A stretch of DNA of 64,000 nucleotides from Pararhizobium qamdonense (lineage in GTDB: Bacteria; Pseudomonadota; Alphaproteobacteria; Rhizobiales; Rhizobiaceae): assembly GCF_029277445.1 (NCBI RefSeq), contig NZ_CP119566.1, forward strand, positions 2,606,001-2,670,000, in the 5' to 3' direction. A program made the position numbers and the translations under genes. Each line of letters begins with the position of its first letter. The first letter of the stretch is position 1. Shown here in pieces: positions 18,826 to 30,867 of this stretch. The notes under the pieces were generated by a model. The model was not told where the DNA came from and did no database searches. It saw nothing but the letters and a program-made list of their open reading frames with translations.

Positions 18826-20100
18826 ATGAACATGCAAACGGCCATCACGATGACAGCCGCCGAAACGGCCCTCGTCGATGCCTATACTGCCCAGATCGGT
18901 GAACTGCCCGGCGAAGGTGCCGTGCTGTCTGCGCGCGATACGCTGCTGGCAAACCTGCGCCAGCAGGGCCTGCCGACGCGCCGGGTCGAATCCTGGCATT
19001 ATACGGACCTGCGCGCGCTCTTGCGCGCCGTTCCGGCCTACGATCCCACCGCGTTCGCGCAAAGGGTCGATCCGCTGGTTCCCGGTTCTTCGGTGCTTGC
19101 CGTTTTGAACGGCAAGGCGGATACCAAGAACCTGCCTGCCGGCATCAACGTGCGCTCCTATGCCGAAAGCCTGATCGATGGCGTTGCCGCCGCCGATCTG
19201 GTGGAACGCGATGAGGACGACGCCGTTGGGCGGATCAATGGCAGCTTCGTGCGCGACGGGTTCGAGATCGAGGTGCCTGAGGGTACCGAGCTTGAACAGC
19301 CGATCGAGTTCCAGCTGGTACAAAGTGCCGGCCAGAGCCATTCCCGCTTTCCGGTGACGTTTGGCGCCAATTCCAAGGCCACGATCATCGAGCGCCATCT
19401 TTCGGTCAATGATGCTGCAAGCCTGGTGACCGTTGTCAGCGACCTGATCCTCGATGAGGGCGCCGAGATCACCTGGATCATCCTGCAGCAGCAGGGCGCC
19501 AACGACAGCCATCTGGCTCAGGTGAACTTCGATCTCGGCACCAATGCCAAACTGCGCCTGTTCATCATCAATGCCGGCGGCAAGCTGGTTCGCCAGGAAG
19601 TGCATGGCGTCACCACGGGCGAAGGCGCCGATTTCAAGCTGCGCGGCATCAACCTGCTCGGCGGCGACACCCATACCGATGTGACGTTCACGCTCGGCCA
19701 TGACGTGCCGAACACGACATCGACGGAAATCCTGCGCAACGTGCTGTTTGATCGTGCCAAGGGCGTGTTCCAGGGCCAGATCCGGGTCGCTCCGGATGCG
19801 CAGAAGACCGACGCGAAGATGGCGTGCAACACGCTGCTCCTGTCCGACGACGCTGATTTCTCGGCCAAGCCGGAGCTGGAAATCTTTGCCGACGACGTGC
19901 AATGCGGCCATGGCGCCACCGTCATCGATATCAACCCGACGCATCTCTATTACCTGCGCGCGCGCGGCATTCCGGAAAACAAGGCCCGCGCCATGCTGGT
20001 CAACGCGTTTGTCGATGAGATCGTCGAGGAACTTGAGGACGAGGGACTGATCGAGACACTGGAAACGATCATCGCCGCCTGGCTCGAAAAGCACGCCTGA
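18826..20100 (+). CDS. sufD: Fe-S assembly protein SufD
   Basis: This 424-residue partner of SufB in the SufBC2D complex helps iron entry and cluster assembly. The N-terminal part carries the family segment RRVESWHYTDLRALL (about 50-64), and the beta-helix part ends with FADDVQCGHGATVIDINPTHLYYLRARGIPENKAR split over two conserved motifs, including the H needed in SufD proteins. The ATG at 18826 follows GAGGAG that overlaps the sufC stop. sufS begins 7 bp after the stop codon. Confidence 0.96.
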   Translation: MNMQTAITMTAAETALVDAYTAQIGELPGEGAVLSARDTLLANLRQQGLPTRRVESWHYTDLRALLRAVPAYDPTAFAQRVDPLVPGSSVLAVLNGKADTKNLPAGINVRSYAESLIDGVAAADLVERDEDDAVGRINGSFVRDGFEIEVPEGTELEQPIEFQLVQSAGQSHSRFPVTFGANSKATIIERHLSVNDAASLVTVVSDLILDEGAEITWIILQQQGANDSHLAQVNFDLGTNAKLRLFIINAGGKLVRQEVHGVTTGEGADFKLRGINLLGGDTHTDVTFTLGHDVPNTTSTEILRNVLFDRAKGVFQGQIRVAPDAQKTDAKMACNTLLLSDDADFSAKPELEIFADDVQCGHGATVIDINPTHLYYLRARGIPENKARAMLVNAFVDEIVEELEDEGLIETLETIIAAWLEKHA

Positions 20101-20107
20101 TTGGATC

Positions 20108-21355
20108 ATGGACATGGAACACTCGGTGCCGGTGCCGGCCTATGACGTCGAAGCGATCCGCAGGGATTTTCCGATCCTCTCGCGGACCGTTTACGGCAAG
20201 CCGCTTGTCTATCTCGACAATGGCGCCTCGGCACAGAAGCCGCAGGTGGTCATCGACGCCATCTCCCATGCCTATTCCAATGAATATGCCAATGTCCATC
20301 GCGGCCTGCATTTTCTGTCGAACGCGGCAACCGACGCCTATGAGGGTGCGCGCGAAAAAGTGCGCCGCTTTCTGAACGCGCCGTCAGTCGATAACATCAT
20401 CTTCACCAAATCCTCCACCGAGGCGATCAACACGGTCGCTTATGGTTACGGCATGCCGAAGATCGGTGATGGTGACGAGATCGTCATCTCGATCATGGAG
20501 CATCATTCCAACATCGTTCCCTGGCATTTCATCCGGGAACGCCAGGGCGCCAAGCTGGTCTGGGCGCCGGTCGATGATCAGGGCGCGTTTCATATCGACG
20601 ATTTCGTCAAATGCCTGACCGACAAGACCAAACTGATTGCCATCACCCATATGTCGAACGCGCTCGGCACCGTCGTTCCCGTCAAGGAAATCTGCCGGAT
20701 CGCGCGCGAGCGCGGCATTCCGGTGCTGGTGGACGGCAGCCAGGCCGCCGTTCATATGCCGGTGGATGTGCAGGATATCGATTGCGACTGGTACGTGATG
20801 ACCGGGCACAAGCTCTACGGTCCCTCGGGCATAGGCGTGCTCTACGGCAAGATGGACCGGCTGAAGGAAATGCGTCCCTTCATGGGTGGCGGCGAGATGA
20901 TCGTCGAGGTGACCGAAGACGCGGTCACATACAACGAGCCACCGCACCGGTTCGAGGCTGGTACGCCGCCAATCGTCCAGGCGATCGGCCTTGGCTATGC
21001 GCTGGATTATATGGATACGATCGGGCGGGCGGCGATCGCGGCCCACGAAGCCGATCTTGCCGCCTATGCGCATCAGCGCCTGTCGTCGGTCAATTCGCTG
21101 CGGGTGATCGGGACGGCGCCGGGCAAAGGTGGTATCTTCTCCTTCGAACTCGAAGGCATCCACGCCCATGACGTGTCGATGGTGATCGATCGCGCCGGCG
21201 TCGCGGTGAGGGCGGGAACGCATTGTGCCCAGCCGCTCTTGAAACGCTTCGGCGTGACCTCCACATGCCGTGCATCCTTTGGCCTCTACAATACGCGGGC
21301 CGAAGTCGACATTCTGGTGGATGCGCTGGATCAAGCCCGCAAATTCTTTGCGTAA
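20108..21355 (+). CDS. sufS: Cysteine desulfurase SufS (group II)
   Basis: This 415-residue PLP-dependent group II cysteine desulfurase supplies persulfide sulfur to SufB. The PLP lysine is K235 in TGHKLYGPSG and the catalytic cysteine is C387 in TCRASFGLYNT. Such enzymes usually need a SufE or SufU sulfur acceptor; none is encoded in this operon. It is the second desulfurase of the operon, and is of a different subclass from the IscS-like sufS2 at its head, as in other rhizobia. It is followed 13 bp later by the DUF59 gene. Confidence 0.95.
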   Translation: MDMEHSVPVPAYDVEAIRRDFPILSRTVYGKPLVYLDNGASAQKPQVVIDAISHAYSNEYANVHRGLHFLSNAATDAYEGAREKVRRFLNAPSVDNIIFTKSSTEAINTVAYGYGMPKIGDGDEIVISIMEHHSNIVPWHFIRERQGAKLVWAPVDDQGAFHIDDFVKCLTDKTKLIAITHMSNALGTVVPVKEICRIARERGIPVLVDGSQAAVHMPVDVQDIDCDWYVMTGHKLYGPSGIGVLYGKMDRLKEMRPFMGGGEMIVEVTEDAVTYNEPPHRFEAGTPPIVQAIGLGYALDYMDTIGRAAIAAHEADLAAYAHQRLSSVNSLRVIGTAPGKGGIFSFELEGIHAHDVSMVIDRAGVAVRAGTHCAQPLLKRFGVTSTCRASFGLYNTRAEVDILVDALDQARKFFA

Positions 21356-21368
21356 GGACATGAAGCCG

Positions 21369-21749
21369 ATGAGCCTTGATACGACCGAAGACAAGATCGA
21401 TGTCCGTGAAGGCCTCGTTCACTCCGCTATTCCCGCAGACGAACTGGCGCGCCTGAGCGATGATGTGATTTCTGCGCTGAAGACGGTCTATGACCCGGAA
21501 ATCCCCGCAGATATTTTCGAACTGGGGCTGATCTACAAGATCGATATCGAAGATGACCGCATGGTCAAGATCGCCATGACGTTGACCGCCCCCGGCTGCC
21601 CCGTTGCCGGCGAAATGCCGGGATGGGTGGAAAATGCCGTCAGTTCCGTCGAAGGCGTATCGGGCGTCGAAGTGTCGATGACCTTCGATCCGCCGTGGAC
21701 GCCGGACCGCATGTCGGAAGAGGCGCAAGTTGCGGTCGGCTGGTACTGA
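21369..21749 (+). CDS. sufT: SufT-like Fe-S assembly factor (DUF59/MIP18)
   Basis: This 126-residue protein has a DUF59 (MIP18) domain. The hallmark YDPEIPADIFELGLIY (about residues 43-58) and the segment TLTAPGCPVAGEMPGW with the conserved cysteine are present. Family members act late in Fe-S cluster maturation or transfer; in rhizobial literature the gene at this place is sufX. An ATG at 21360 is in frame, but its AGGA is only 1 bp away, so the ATG at 21369 is preferred. It is co-transcribed with sufS and followed by sufA after 90 bp. Confidence 0.9.
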   Translation: MSLDTTEDKIDVREGLVHSAIPADELARLSDDVISALKTVYDPEIPADIFELGLIYKIDIEDDRMVKIAMTLTAPGCPVAGEMPGWVENAVSSVEGVSGVEVSMTFDPPWTPDRMSEEAQVAVGWY

Positions 21750-21839
21750 TCGCGTATTGATCCCTTAACCGGTGCGCATTACATTCTGGACTCGGAAAGC
21801 ATCAGGCCTTGAACCTGGTGGCTACAAGGAGAACGGCCG

Positions 21840-22232
21840 ATGGGCTTTGCAATCATGAGTTTGACCGATGCGGCGGCAGGCCGCGTCAAGGCAATCGTCG
21901 AAAATGCCGGCGGTGATGCCCAGGGTATTCGCGTCGGGATCAAGAAGGGCGGCTGCGCCGGCATGGAATATGCCATCGACATGGTGACCTCGGCGAACCC
22001 GAAGGACGATCTGGTCGAACATCAGGGCGCCAAGGTCTGGGTTGCTCCCGAAGCCGTGCTTTACCTGCTCGGAACGCGGATGGACTTCGAAGTCACGACG
22101 CTGCGCTCCGGCTTCACCTTCAACAACCCGAACCAGACATCGGCCTGCGGCTGCGGTGAATCCGTCGAACTGAAGCCCGCCGATCTTGCTGCGCTGGCGG
22201 CCAAGGGTGACGCGGTGGTTCGCGCCAGCTGA
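21840..22232 (+). CDS. sufA: A-type Fe-S carrier SufA/IscA
   Basis: This 130-residue A-type carrier accepts assembled Fe-S clusters and hands them to target proteins. The three conserved cysteines are visible: one in GGCAGMEY and two in ACGCGES near the C-terminus. A strong AAGGAG lies 7 bp before the ATG. The N-terminus MGFAIMSLTDAAAGRV is in line with the family. It is the last gene of the suf operon and is followed by an intrinsic terminator 42 bp after its stop. Confidence 0.96.
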   Translation: MGFAIMSLTDAAAGRVKAIVENAGGDAQGIRVGIKKGGCAGMEYAIDMVTSANPKDDLVEHQGAKVWVAPEAVLYLLGTRMDFEVTTLRSGFTFNNPNQTSACGCGESVELKPADLAALAAKGDAVVRAS

Positions 22233-22273
22233 GGCTATCGCTGCGCTCCTGCGGCGCTTGATTCGAATTCAGG

Positions 22274-22302
22274 AAGAGACTGGTTTGCGCCAGTCTCTTT
22301 TT
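22274..22302 (+). terminator. Intrinsic terminator of suf operon
   Basis: A perfect 10-bp stem (AAGAGACTGG with CCAGTCTCTT), a 6-nt loop and a following T-rich run form a standard rho-independent terminator. It lies just after sufA and before the histidine kinase gene. Confidence 0.9.
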
Positions 22303-22343
22303 CTGTTTTATGCTTCTCCCAGTGTTGGGCGGAGCGTAACCCG

Positions 22344-24227
22344 ATGACGGCGGCGCAGACAGATTTCCTGCAAGCGATCTATGATATCTTTCCGTCCCCC
22401 GTCATCCTTGTTGATGCCGGCAGCACCATCCTGTCGGTGAATGCGGCGGCGATCGAGCAGTTCGGTTATGCCGCCGAGGCGCTGACCGGTGGTCCGGCGC
22501 ATCGTCTCTTTGCGAGCGGACATGAGGTTGAAGCCTGCCTTTGCCAGAGCGTGGAGGGTCTTCACAAGGCGCGGTTTTCCGAAGCGGTCCATCGTTTCAG
22601 CCGCCGCGACGGCACGGTGTTCGAAGCCCGGCTGCGTGTCGCGCCCATCGTCGATGCGGATGGCGTCAGGCGTGGGTCTGCCGCTATTATCCACGACATC
22701 CGCGATCTCCCAGCCAATCTGGAACCTCACCGCGCGCACCGCACTGCCGGCGATATTCTCGAGACCGCGCTGCAGGCTATTCCGGAGGGGTTTGCGATCT
22801 TCGACCGGGATGAGCGGATCATCATCTATAACGATGCCTATCGACAGATTTGCGGCGCAGCGGGACCAAGGCTCAAAATCGGCATGACGGCCGAAGAGAT
22901 CGTGCTCGCCGTCTACGAGGTGGGATATTATCCCAGCGCGCCCGTCGGGTCGCCAAAGGCAAAAGCCTGGCTTGAGAACCGGATGCGGGCTTTTCGCAAC
23001 CCGGGCGGCGATCACCAGATCTTTCCCTATGGCGACGGCCGCTGGCTGCGGGTGGAGGACTTCAAGACGGAAGACGGCTACACCGTTGCGCTTCGCATCG
23101 ACGTCACCGATCTGAAACGGGCTGAAATCGCACTGGAGCGGCAAAGGCTCGAATATTATTCGCTGGTGCAGAATATTCCCGATGTCATCAGCCGTGTCGC
23201 TCCCGATCTTACCTATACGTTTGTCAACGACCGCTATGCGAAGCTCGCCGGCATGGCCGCCGATGCGCTGATCGGACGGCAGCTGCTCGATTTTGTTCCG
23301 GGAGAGGACCGGGCAAACCTGGCCGCGCTGCTCAAAAACCTTTCGATAGACGAGCCGCTGTCCACACGCGAACAGCACCGGAAATTGCCCGATGGGTCCG
23401 ATCTCTGGCTGTTCTGGTCGAATATCGCGCTGTACGAACGCGGTGAGCTGATCGAATATGTCACTGTCGGCCGCGATATCACCGAGTTGAAATTGCAGCA
23501 GCAGCGCATCGCCCGGCAGAGCGCCGAACTGGAGCGCAAGAACGCGGCTCTCAACCATTTCACCGGTACGGTGTCGCACGACCTGAAGGCGCCGCTGCGG
23601 CATATGTCGATGTTTTCCGAGATGATCAGCGAGGATGTGGCCAGCGGCAATCTAGAGGAGATCCCGGTCTATGCCGGCCATCTGCGCCAGGGTGCGCGGC
23701 GGATGTACCAGCTGATCGACAGCCTGCTCGACTACGCCCAGATCGCCGATGAAATCGGCAGCTGGCAGGTGGTCTCGATGACCGAGGTGATCTCAGAGAC
23801 CATCCTCAATCTCGACAGTTTCATTCGCGAGGCCGACGCCACGATCGATGTTCAGGCATTGCCGCAGCTGAAAGGCGATACGGAACTGCTGAAGCGTCTT
23901 TGCCAGAACCTGATCGGCAATGCCATCAAGTACCGCCGCAAGGATGTGAAACCGGTGATCCGGATTTACGCGGAAACGGACGGAGGCACGATCCGGGTGA
24001 TCTTCGAGGACAATGGCATCGGCGTCGATCCACGCTTCGCTAAGAAAATTTTCGACGTCTTCCAGCGCCTCCACCGGGATGAAAGTGTCTATCCGGGCAC
24101 AGGCATCGGACTGGCGCTGGCCAAACGGATCGCCGAGAGCCACGGCGGCTCCATCGCGCTCGACACGTCATTCACGCAAGGGGCGCGCTTCGTTCTGCTG
24201 CTTCCGGACCAGTCTGAGGGCGTTTGA
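22344..24227 (+). CDS. Soluble multi-PAS sensor histidine kinase
   Basis: This 627-residue cytoplasmic histidine kinase has no transmembrane segment. Three PAS-type sensor domains are recognisable (about 5-125, 135-260 and 262-385). A short coiled coil leads to a HisKA domain with the phospho-acceptor H412 in TVSHDLKAPLRH, followed by a HATPase domain with N-box NLIGNAIKYRRK and G-boxes DNGIGVDPRFAKKIF and GTGIGLALAKRI. No response regulator gene is adjacent, so it is an orphan kinase in this window. The ligand is unknown. The SHDLKAPLRH box resembles phytochrome-like kinases. Confidence 0.92.
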   Translation: MTAAQTDFLQAIYDIFPSPVILVDAGSTILSVNAAAIEQFGYAAEALTGGPAHRLFASGHEVEACLCQSVEGLHKARFSEAVHRFSRRDGTVFEARLRVAPIVDADGVRRGSAAIIHDIRDLPANLEPHRAHRTAGDILETALQAIPEGFAIFDRDERIIIYNDAYRQICGAAGPRLKIGMTAEEIVLAVYEVGYYPSAPVGSPKAKAWLENRMRAFRNPGGDHQIFPYGDGRWLRVEDFKTEDGYTVALRIDVTDLKRAEIALERQRLEYYSLVQNIPDVISRVAPDLTYTFVNDRYAKLAGMAADALIGRQLLDFVPGEDRANLAALLKNLSIDEPLSTREQHRKLPDGSDLWLFWSNIALYERGELIEYVTVGRDITELKLQQQRIARQSAELERKNAALNHFTGTVSHDLKAPLRHMSMFSEMISEDVASGNLEEIPVYAGHLRQGARRMYQLIDSLLDYAQIADEIGSWQVVSMTEVISETILNLDSFIREADATIDVQALPQLKGDTELLKRLCQNLIGNAIKYRRKDVKPVIRIYAETDGGTIRVIFEDNGIGVDPRFAKKIFDVFQRLHRDESVYPGTGIGLALAKRIAESHGGSIALDTSFTQGARFVLLLPDQSEGV

Positions 24228-24397
24228 ACGGCACATGCCCGATTGGGGCGCGTCGAGCGTCCATCAGGAGACTGACAAAATCAGTTGCCGGCTTTTTGTA
24301 GGTCATTTGGGACACTACGCGAACCCCAATCCCCCGTCGTTCCTATGCTCGCACAGACATAAATTCAGCTCAAATTATTGAAATTAAATAGTTTTTT

Positions 24398-24450
24398 AAC
24401 CCGACGGACGTCGGGTTGCTGGATCCCCGCCACAAGGGCGAGGATGACGG
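24398..24450. repeat. REP-like palindromic element
   Basis: AACCCGAC (24398-24405) and GTCGGGTT (24410-24417) form a perfect 8-bp hairpin. It is followed by a second imperfect palindrome in which GGATCC..CGCC pairs with GGGCG..AGGAT. Read on the minus strand the element starts CCGTCATCCTCG, the same 12 nt that begin the GIY-YIG cassette repeat, so it is probably a sub-type of the same Rhizobiales repeat group. It lies alone between two genes with no nuclease gene beside it. Confidence 0.65.
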
Positions 24451-24500
24451 AGAATGGGGTATCGCTCCCACCAGATAATCGTATTCAGCGTCTGTGAGCA

Positions 24501-24549
24501 AACGGAGGGGTGCACCGTTGAAGAAGGGGCGCCTGGGCACCCCTCCGTT
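24501..24549 (-). terminator. Probable terminator of gcvTHP operon
   Basis: A perfect 13-bp stem (AACGGAGGGGTGC, 24501-24513, with GCACCCCTCCGTT, 24537-24549) and a 23-nt loop lie directly after the gcvP stop. On the minus strand the stem runs into TTTGCT, a short T-tract. Confidence 0.65.
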
Positions 24550-24555
24550 CAATCC

Positions 24556-27419
<2,864 letters not shown>

Positions 27420-27420
<1 letters not shown>

Positions 27421-27782
27421 CAGGCGATCAGCTCCTTATAGGCCGCTTCGTCCAACAGGGCGTTCACGGCAGACGGATCGGACAGTTTCAGCTTGAAGAA
27501 CCATCCGGCACCCTGCGGGTCGCTGTTGACCAGCGCCGGGTCGTCGACGATCGCCTGGTTGCTCTCGACGATCTCGCCATCAAGCGGACAATAGACATCG
27601 GAGGCTGCCTTGACGGATTCGACGGTCGCGGCGGTCGCACCCTTGTCGAGCGCGGTGCCGGCTTCCGGCAGTTCCACGAAGACGAGGTCGCCGAGCTGTT
27701 CGGCGGCATGCGCTGTGATGCCGACGGTTGCGATATCACCCTCGATTTTCAGCCATTCGTGTTCATCGGTAAATTTCAGCAT
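27420..27782 (-). CDS. gcvH: Glycine cleavage system H protein
   Basis: This 120-residue lipoyl carrier protein shuttles the aminomethyl group between the P, T and L proteins. The lipoylated lysine is K58 in the conserved segment [13 protein letters not shown], and the family ending [12 protein letters not shown] is present. It starts 15 bp after the gcvT stop and its own stop overlaps the gcvP start by one base. The L protein is not encoded here; in many bacteria it is shared with 2-oxoacid dehydrogenases. Confidence 0.98.
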
Positions 27783-27797
27783 GGGTTCAGCTCCTGA

Positions 27798-28937
27798 TCA
27801 GCGTTTGTAGGTCGGGGTGACGAAAGGAAGGGCGGCGACGGTGATAGGCAGGTATTTGCCGCGCACCTCCGCGAAAACCTGGGTGCCGTTGGCGGTATGG
27901 GCGCTATCGACATAGCCCATGGCGACGGGATGATCGGCGCTGGGGCCAAAGCCGCCGGATGTGACGGCGCCGATGGGTGTCTTGCCGTCCGCGTCGGCAA
28001 AGAGTGGCGCGCCGCCGCGAACCGGGGCCTTGCCCTCCGGCTTCAGGCCAACGCGGCGGCGGGTGGCGCCATCGGCAAACTGGCGCAAGATGACACCGGC
28101 GCCCGGAAAGCCGCCCGCGCGGGCGCCGCCAGTGCGGCGCGCCTTCTGCATCGCCCATTCGAGGCCAGCCTCGACCGGCGTCGTCGTGGTGTCGATATCA
28201 TTGCCATAGAGACACAGGCCTGCCTCGAGACGCAGCGAATCGCGGGCGCCAAGGCCGATCGGCATGACATCGGGATGTTCGAGGATGCGGCGGGTCACGT
28301 CCTCTGCCGATGCGGCCGGGATCGAGATCTCAAAACCGTCCTCGCCGGTATAGCCCGAGCGCGAAATGATGCAGGGCACGTCGTGCAGATCTGCTTCAAC
28401 GACATCCATGAAGCGCATGGTGGCGATATCGGCCCAGAGTTCGGCAAGCACGCATTCGGCGCGTGGTCCCTGCAGCGCAATCAGCGCGCGGTCGTCAAGC
28501 AGGGTGAGCTCGCACGTGTCGCCGAGATGCTTTTGCAGATGGGAAAAATCGGCCTCTTTGCAGGAGGCGTTGACGACGAGAAACAGATGGTCGCCGCGAT
28601 TGGCGACCATCAGGTCGTCGAGGATAGTGCCGTCCTCACCGGTCAACAGCGCATAGCGCTGGCGCCCTTCCGCAAGACCGAGAATATCGACCGGCACCAG
28701 CTTTTCCAGCGCCAGTGCTGCGTCCTCGATCCGGCCGGATTCTGGCCGCAGGATCACCTGTCCCATATGCGAAACGTCGAAAAGTCCGGCGGCAGCGCGG
28801 GTATGCAGATGCTCCTTCATGACGCCGGCGGGATATTGCACCGGCATGTCGTAGCCGGCAAACGGCACCATGCGGGCACCCAGCGACACGTGCAGCGCAT
28901 GCAGGGGTGTCTGTTTCAAAGGGGAATGTTCGTTCAA
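27798..28937 (-). CDS. gcvT: Aminomethyltransferase, T protein
   Basis: This 379-residue T protein of the glycine cleavage system transfers the one-carbon unit to tetrahydrofolate and releases ammonia. Conserved segments are RMVPFAGYDMPVQYP near the N-terminus, FDVSHMGQ, and SGYTGEDGFEI. The start codon is TTG at 28937: it has a well-spaced GGAGG in front, and the next ATG would remove conserved sequence. It is the first gene of the operon and lies 75 bp downstream of the glycine riboswitch, which presumably controls all three genes. Confidence 0.96.
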   Translation of the reverse strand: MNEHSPLKQTPLHALHVSLGARMVPFAGYDMPVQYPAGVMKEHLHTRAAAGLFDVSHMGQVILRPESGRIEDAALALEKLVPVDILGLAEGRQRYALLTGEDGTILDDLMVANRGDHLFLVVNASCKEADFSHLQKHLGDTCELTLLDDRALIALQGPRAECVLAELWADIATMRFMDVVEADLHDVPCIISRSGYTGEDGFEISIPAASAEDVTRRILEHPDVMPIGLGARDSLRLEAGLCLYGNDIDTTTTPVEAGLEWAMQKARRTGGARAGGFPGAGVILRQFADGATRRRVGLKPEGKAPVRGGAPLFADADGKTPIGAVTSGGFGPSADHPVAMGYVDSAHTANGTQVFAEVRGKYLPITVAALPFVTPTYKR

Positions 28938-29012
28938 GTCCGGCCTCCAGGTCTGGCGCCACGCGCCGGCTCATCTCCACGGCGCATGTTTCTGCGACGT
29001 ATCCTCGAGCCC

Positions 29013-29160
29013 CCTCTGTCCCTTTGCCTGAGATTGTTATCCCTTCGGCGAGCGGAAATGCTTCTCTCCAGAGTCCTACCGGCACCTTGCTGGTCCTTTG
29101 GCCTGAGAGTTTCCGGGGCGGTTGCTCCTTCGGCACCGGCGCAAACCGGATTCTCCCAAC
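29013..29160 (-). promoter_or_regulatory. Tandem glycine riboswitch
   Basis: The gcvT leader, read on the minus strand, contains two glycine aptamers in tandem. The upstream aptamer (about 29160-29085) has GGGAGA, GCCGAAGGAGCAA and CTCTCAGGCCAAAGGACC. The downstream one (about 29073-29013) has CTCTGGAGAG, GCCGAAGGGATAA and TCTCAGGCAAAGGGACAGAG. These are the class signatures of the gcvT RNA. Such tandem switches turn on glycine cleavage genes when glycine is abundant. Confidence 0.95.
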
Positions 29161-29329
29161 AAGATCGGGTTCAGATAACGGCGATGCCGGCGGCTTGGCA
29201 AGTGTAAAATGTCGCGCCCGAACAGATTTTTGTCGTGGCTGTTTTACTGGCAGGAACCTGCGCGAAAAATCAGCCTTTGCTTTTTTTACGGACAGGGGAT
29301 AACGCAATTTGCGGAGACGGAGATCATCA

Positions 29330-29725
29330 ATGGCGAGAGCCGGGCGGCAGATACGGGTGGCGGTGCGGGTGCTTTCGGCACTGGCGCTCCTGTTCCTGTC
29401 CTTTGCCCACCAGCCGGCGTTTGCCCGTCAGATTACGCCATCGATCGCGGCGCAGTATATGCTGCCGGATGGAACGACCGGCGATATCTGCTTCAGTCTG
29501 GATGGTGTCAATGGCAAGGACCACGGTTCCTCGCATCAGGGACTGGCACCGGTCTGCGACTATTGCCGGCTGTCTGCCTCGGTCCTTTTGCCGGCACCAG
29601 CGGGCGAGGGCTATCTCGTTATCCGCACGGCCTTTCACGTCTCGATCCCAGTGGAGTATGCGGCAGTTTTCGTGCCGAACCCGCGCCTCCTGCCGCAATC
29701 GCGCGCACCGCCGGTCTTGCTCTGA
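29330..29725 (+). CDS. DUF2946-type secreted protein, probable copper handling
   Basis: This 131-residue protein has an N-terminal hydrophobic signal segment (about 9-32) and resembles the DUF2946 family. It contains a cysteine in GDICFSLDG and a CxxC in VCDYCRL, the typical DUF2946 pattern. Family members usually sit beside copper genes, and the next gene is a YcnI-PCuAC fusion, so a role in periplasmic copper handling is inferred. The ATG at 29330 has GGAG sequences in front; a TTG frame back to 29309 is less likely. It is divergent from the gcv operon. Confidence 0.7.
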   Translation: MARAGRQIRVAVRVLSALALLFLSFAHQPAFARQITPSIAAQYMLPDGTTGDICFSLDGVNGKDHGSSHQGLAPVCDYCRLSASVLLPAPAGEGYLVIRTAFHVSIPVEYAAVFVPNPRLLPQSRAPPVLL

Positions 29726-29824
29726 CGTCTTTCCAAAAATTCCATAGTATCCAGAGCATTCAGCCGCCGTTGCGGCATTGACCGTCCTGCCGGGATTGGC
29801 AGGCTCAGGTCCGGAGACAGATCG

Positions 29825-30808
29825 ATGAGACAGACCAGAACAACCCTGCTTGCCCTTGCTTTTTCGCTCGGTGCTGCGGCCTCAGCGCAGGCGCATGCTT
29901 CCTTCGAAACCGATGAGGCGGCATCTGAAAGCAGCTTCAAGGCCGTGCTGCAGATCCCGCACGGATGCGACGGCGAGGCGACCACCGAAGTACAGGTCAA
30001 GCTTCCGGAAGGCTTCGTTTTTGCCAAGCCGCAGCCAAAAGCCGGCTGGGAGCTGGAGATCATCAAAGGCGATTACCAGAAGAGCTATGACAATCACGGC
30101 ACGGCGGTGACGTCGGGTCCGCTGGAAATCCGCTGGAAGAACGGCAATCTCTCGGACGACTATTACGACACCTTCGTCATCAGCGGCAAGATTTCCGGCT
30201 TTGAGCAGGAAACCCAGCTCGCTTTTCCGGTGACGCAGCTCTGCGGCACGTCAGGTAAAGTCGTCTGGGATGAAATCCCCGCCGAAGGGCAGAGCGCCCA
30301 TTCGCTGGAACATCCGGCACCAACGGTGACTGTTACGCCCGCAAAGGCCGGGGGCCACGATCACGATGACATGGCTGCGATGGCTGGCATGGCCACCGCG
30401 TATGGCGTGCCGGTCAAAGCCGGTTCGCTGGAGATTTCCGGCGGTGCGGTCAAGGCGATGCTGCCGGGCGCCAAGGTCGGCGGCGGTGGTTTCATCATCA
30501 AGAATGATGGCAGCGAAGACGATACCTTGCTTTCCGTCGAAAGCCCGGCGGCGGGCCGCGTCGAACTGCATGAAATGACCATGCAGAACGACGTGATGAA
30601 GATGCGCAAGCTGGAAGAGGGCATTGCCATTCCGGCCGGCGAAACCGTGACGCTTCAATCGGGTGGCCTGCACCTGATGTTCATGGAGGTGAAGACGCCG
30701 TTTGCCGAAGGTGACAACATTCCCGTGACGCTGACCTTCGAGAAGGCTGGCAAGGTCGATTACGTGCTCCAAGCCGGCAAAGCCGGTGGTGCCCGCAAGC
30801 ACAAGTAA
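29825..30808 (+). CDS. YcnI (DUF1775) - PCuAC copper chaperone fusion
   Basis: This 327-residue periplasmic protein joins two copper-binding modules. After a signal peptide cleaved after AQA, the mature protein would begin HASFE; an N-terminal histidine binds Cu(II) in YcnI/DUF1775 domains. A linker rich in His and Met (GGHDHDDMAAMAGM, about 178-191) leads to a PCuAC (DUF461) domain with the copper motif HEMTM...MKM...HLMFM. PCuAC delivers Cu(I) to the CuA or CuB sites of cytochrome oxidase. It follows a DUF2946 gene after 99 bp on the same strand, and two small hairpins lie in that gap. Confidence 0.9.
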   Translation: MRQTRTTLLALAFSLGAAASAQAHASFETDEAASESSFKAVLQIPHGCDGEATTEVQVKLPEGFVFAKPQPKAGWELEIIKGDYQKSYDNHGTAVTSGPLEIRWKNGNLSDDYYDTFVISGKISGFEQETQLAFPVTQLCGTSGKVVWDEIPAEGQSAHSLEHPAPTVTVTPAKAGGHDHDDMAAMAGMATAYGVPVKAGSLEISGGAVKAMLPGAKVGGGGFIIKNDGSEDDTLLSVESPAAGRVELHEMTMQNDVMKMRKLEEGIAIPAGETVTLQSGGLHLMFMEVKTPFAEGDNIPVTLTFEKAGKVDYVLQAGKAGGARKHK

Positions 30809-30867
30809 GACCCAGTAAGACCCAGGGGATTTCGAGCGGACCAATGACGGCGCGGGACACCGCGCCG

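Noticed and set aside
24392..24417. Hairpin AACCCGAC/GTCGGGTT as a terminator of the histidine kinase gene
   Set aside because: The T-run lies before the stem on the plus strand, not after it, and the element continues as a REP-like palindrome.
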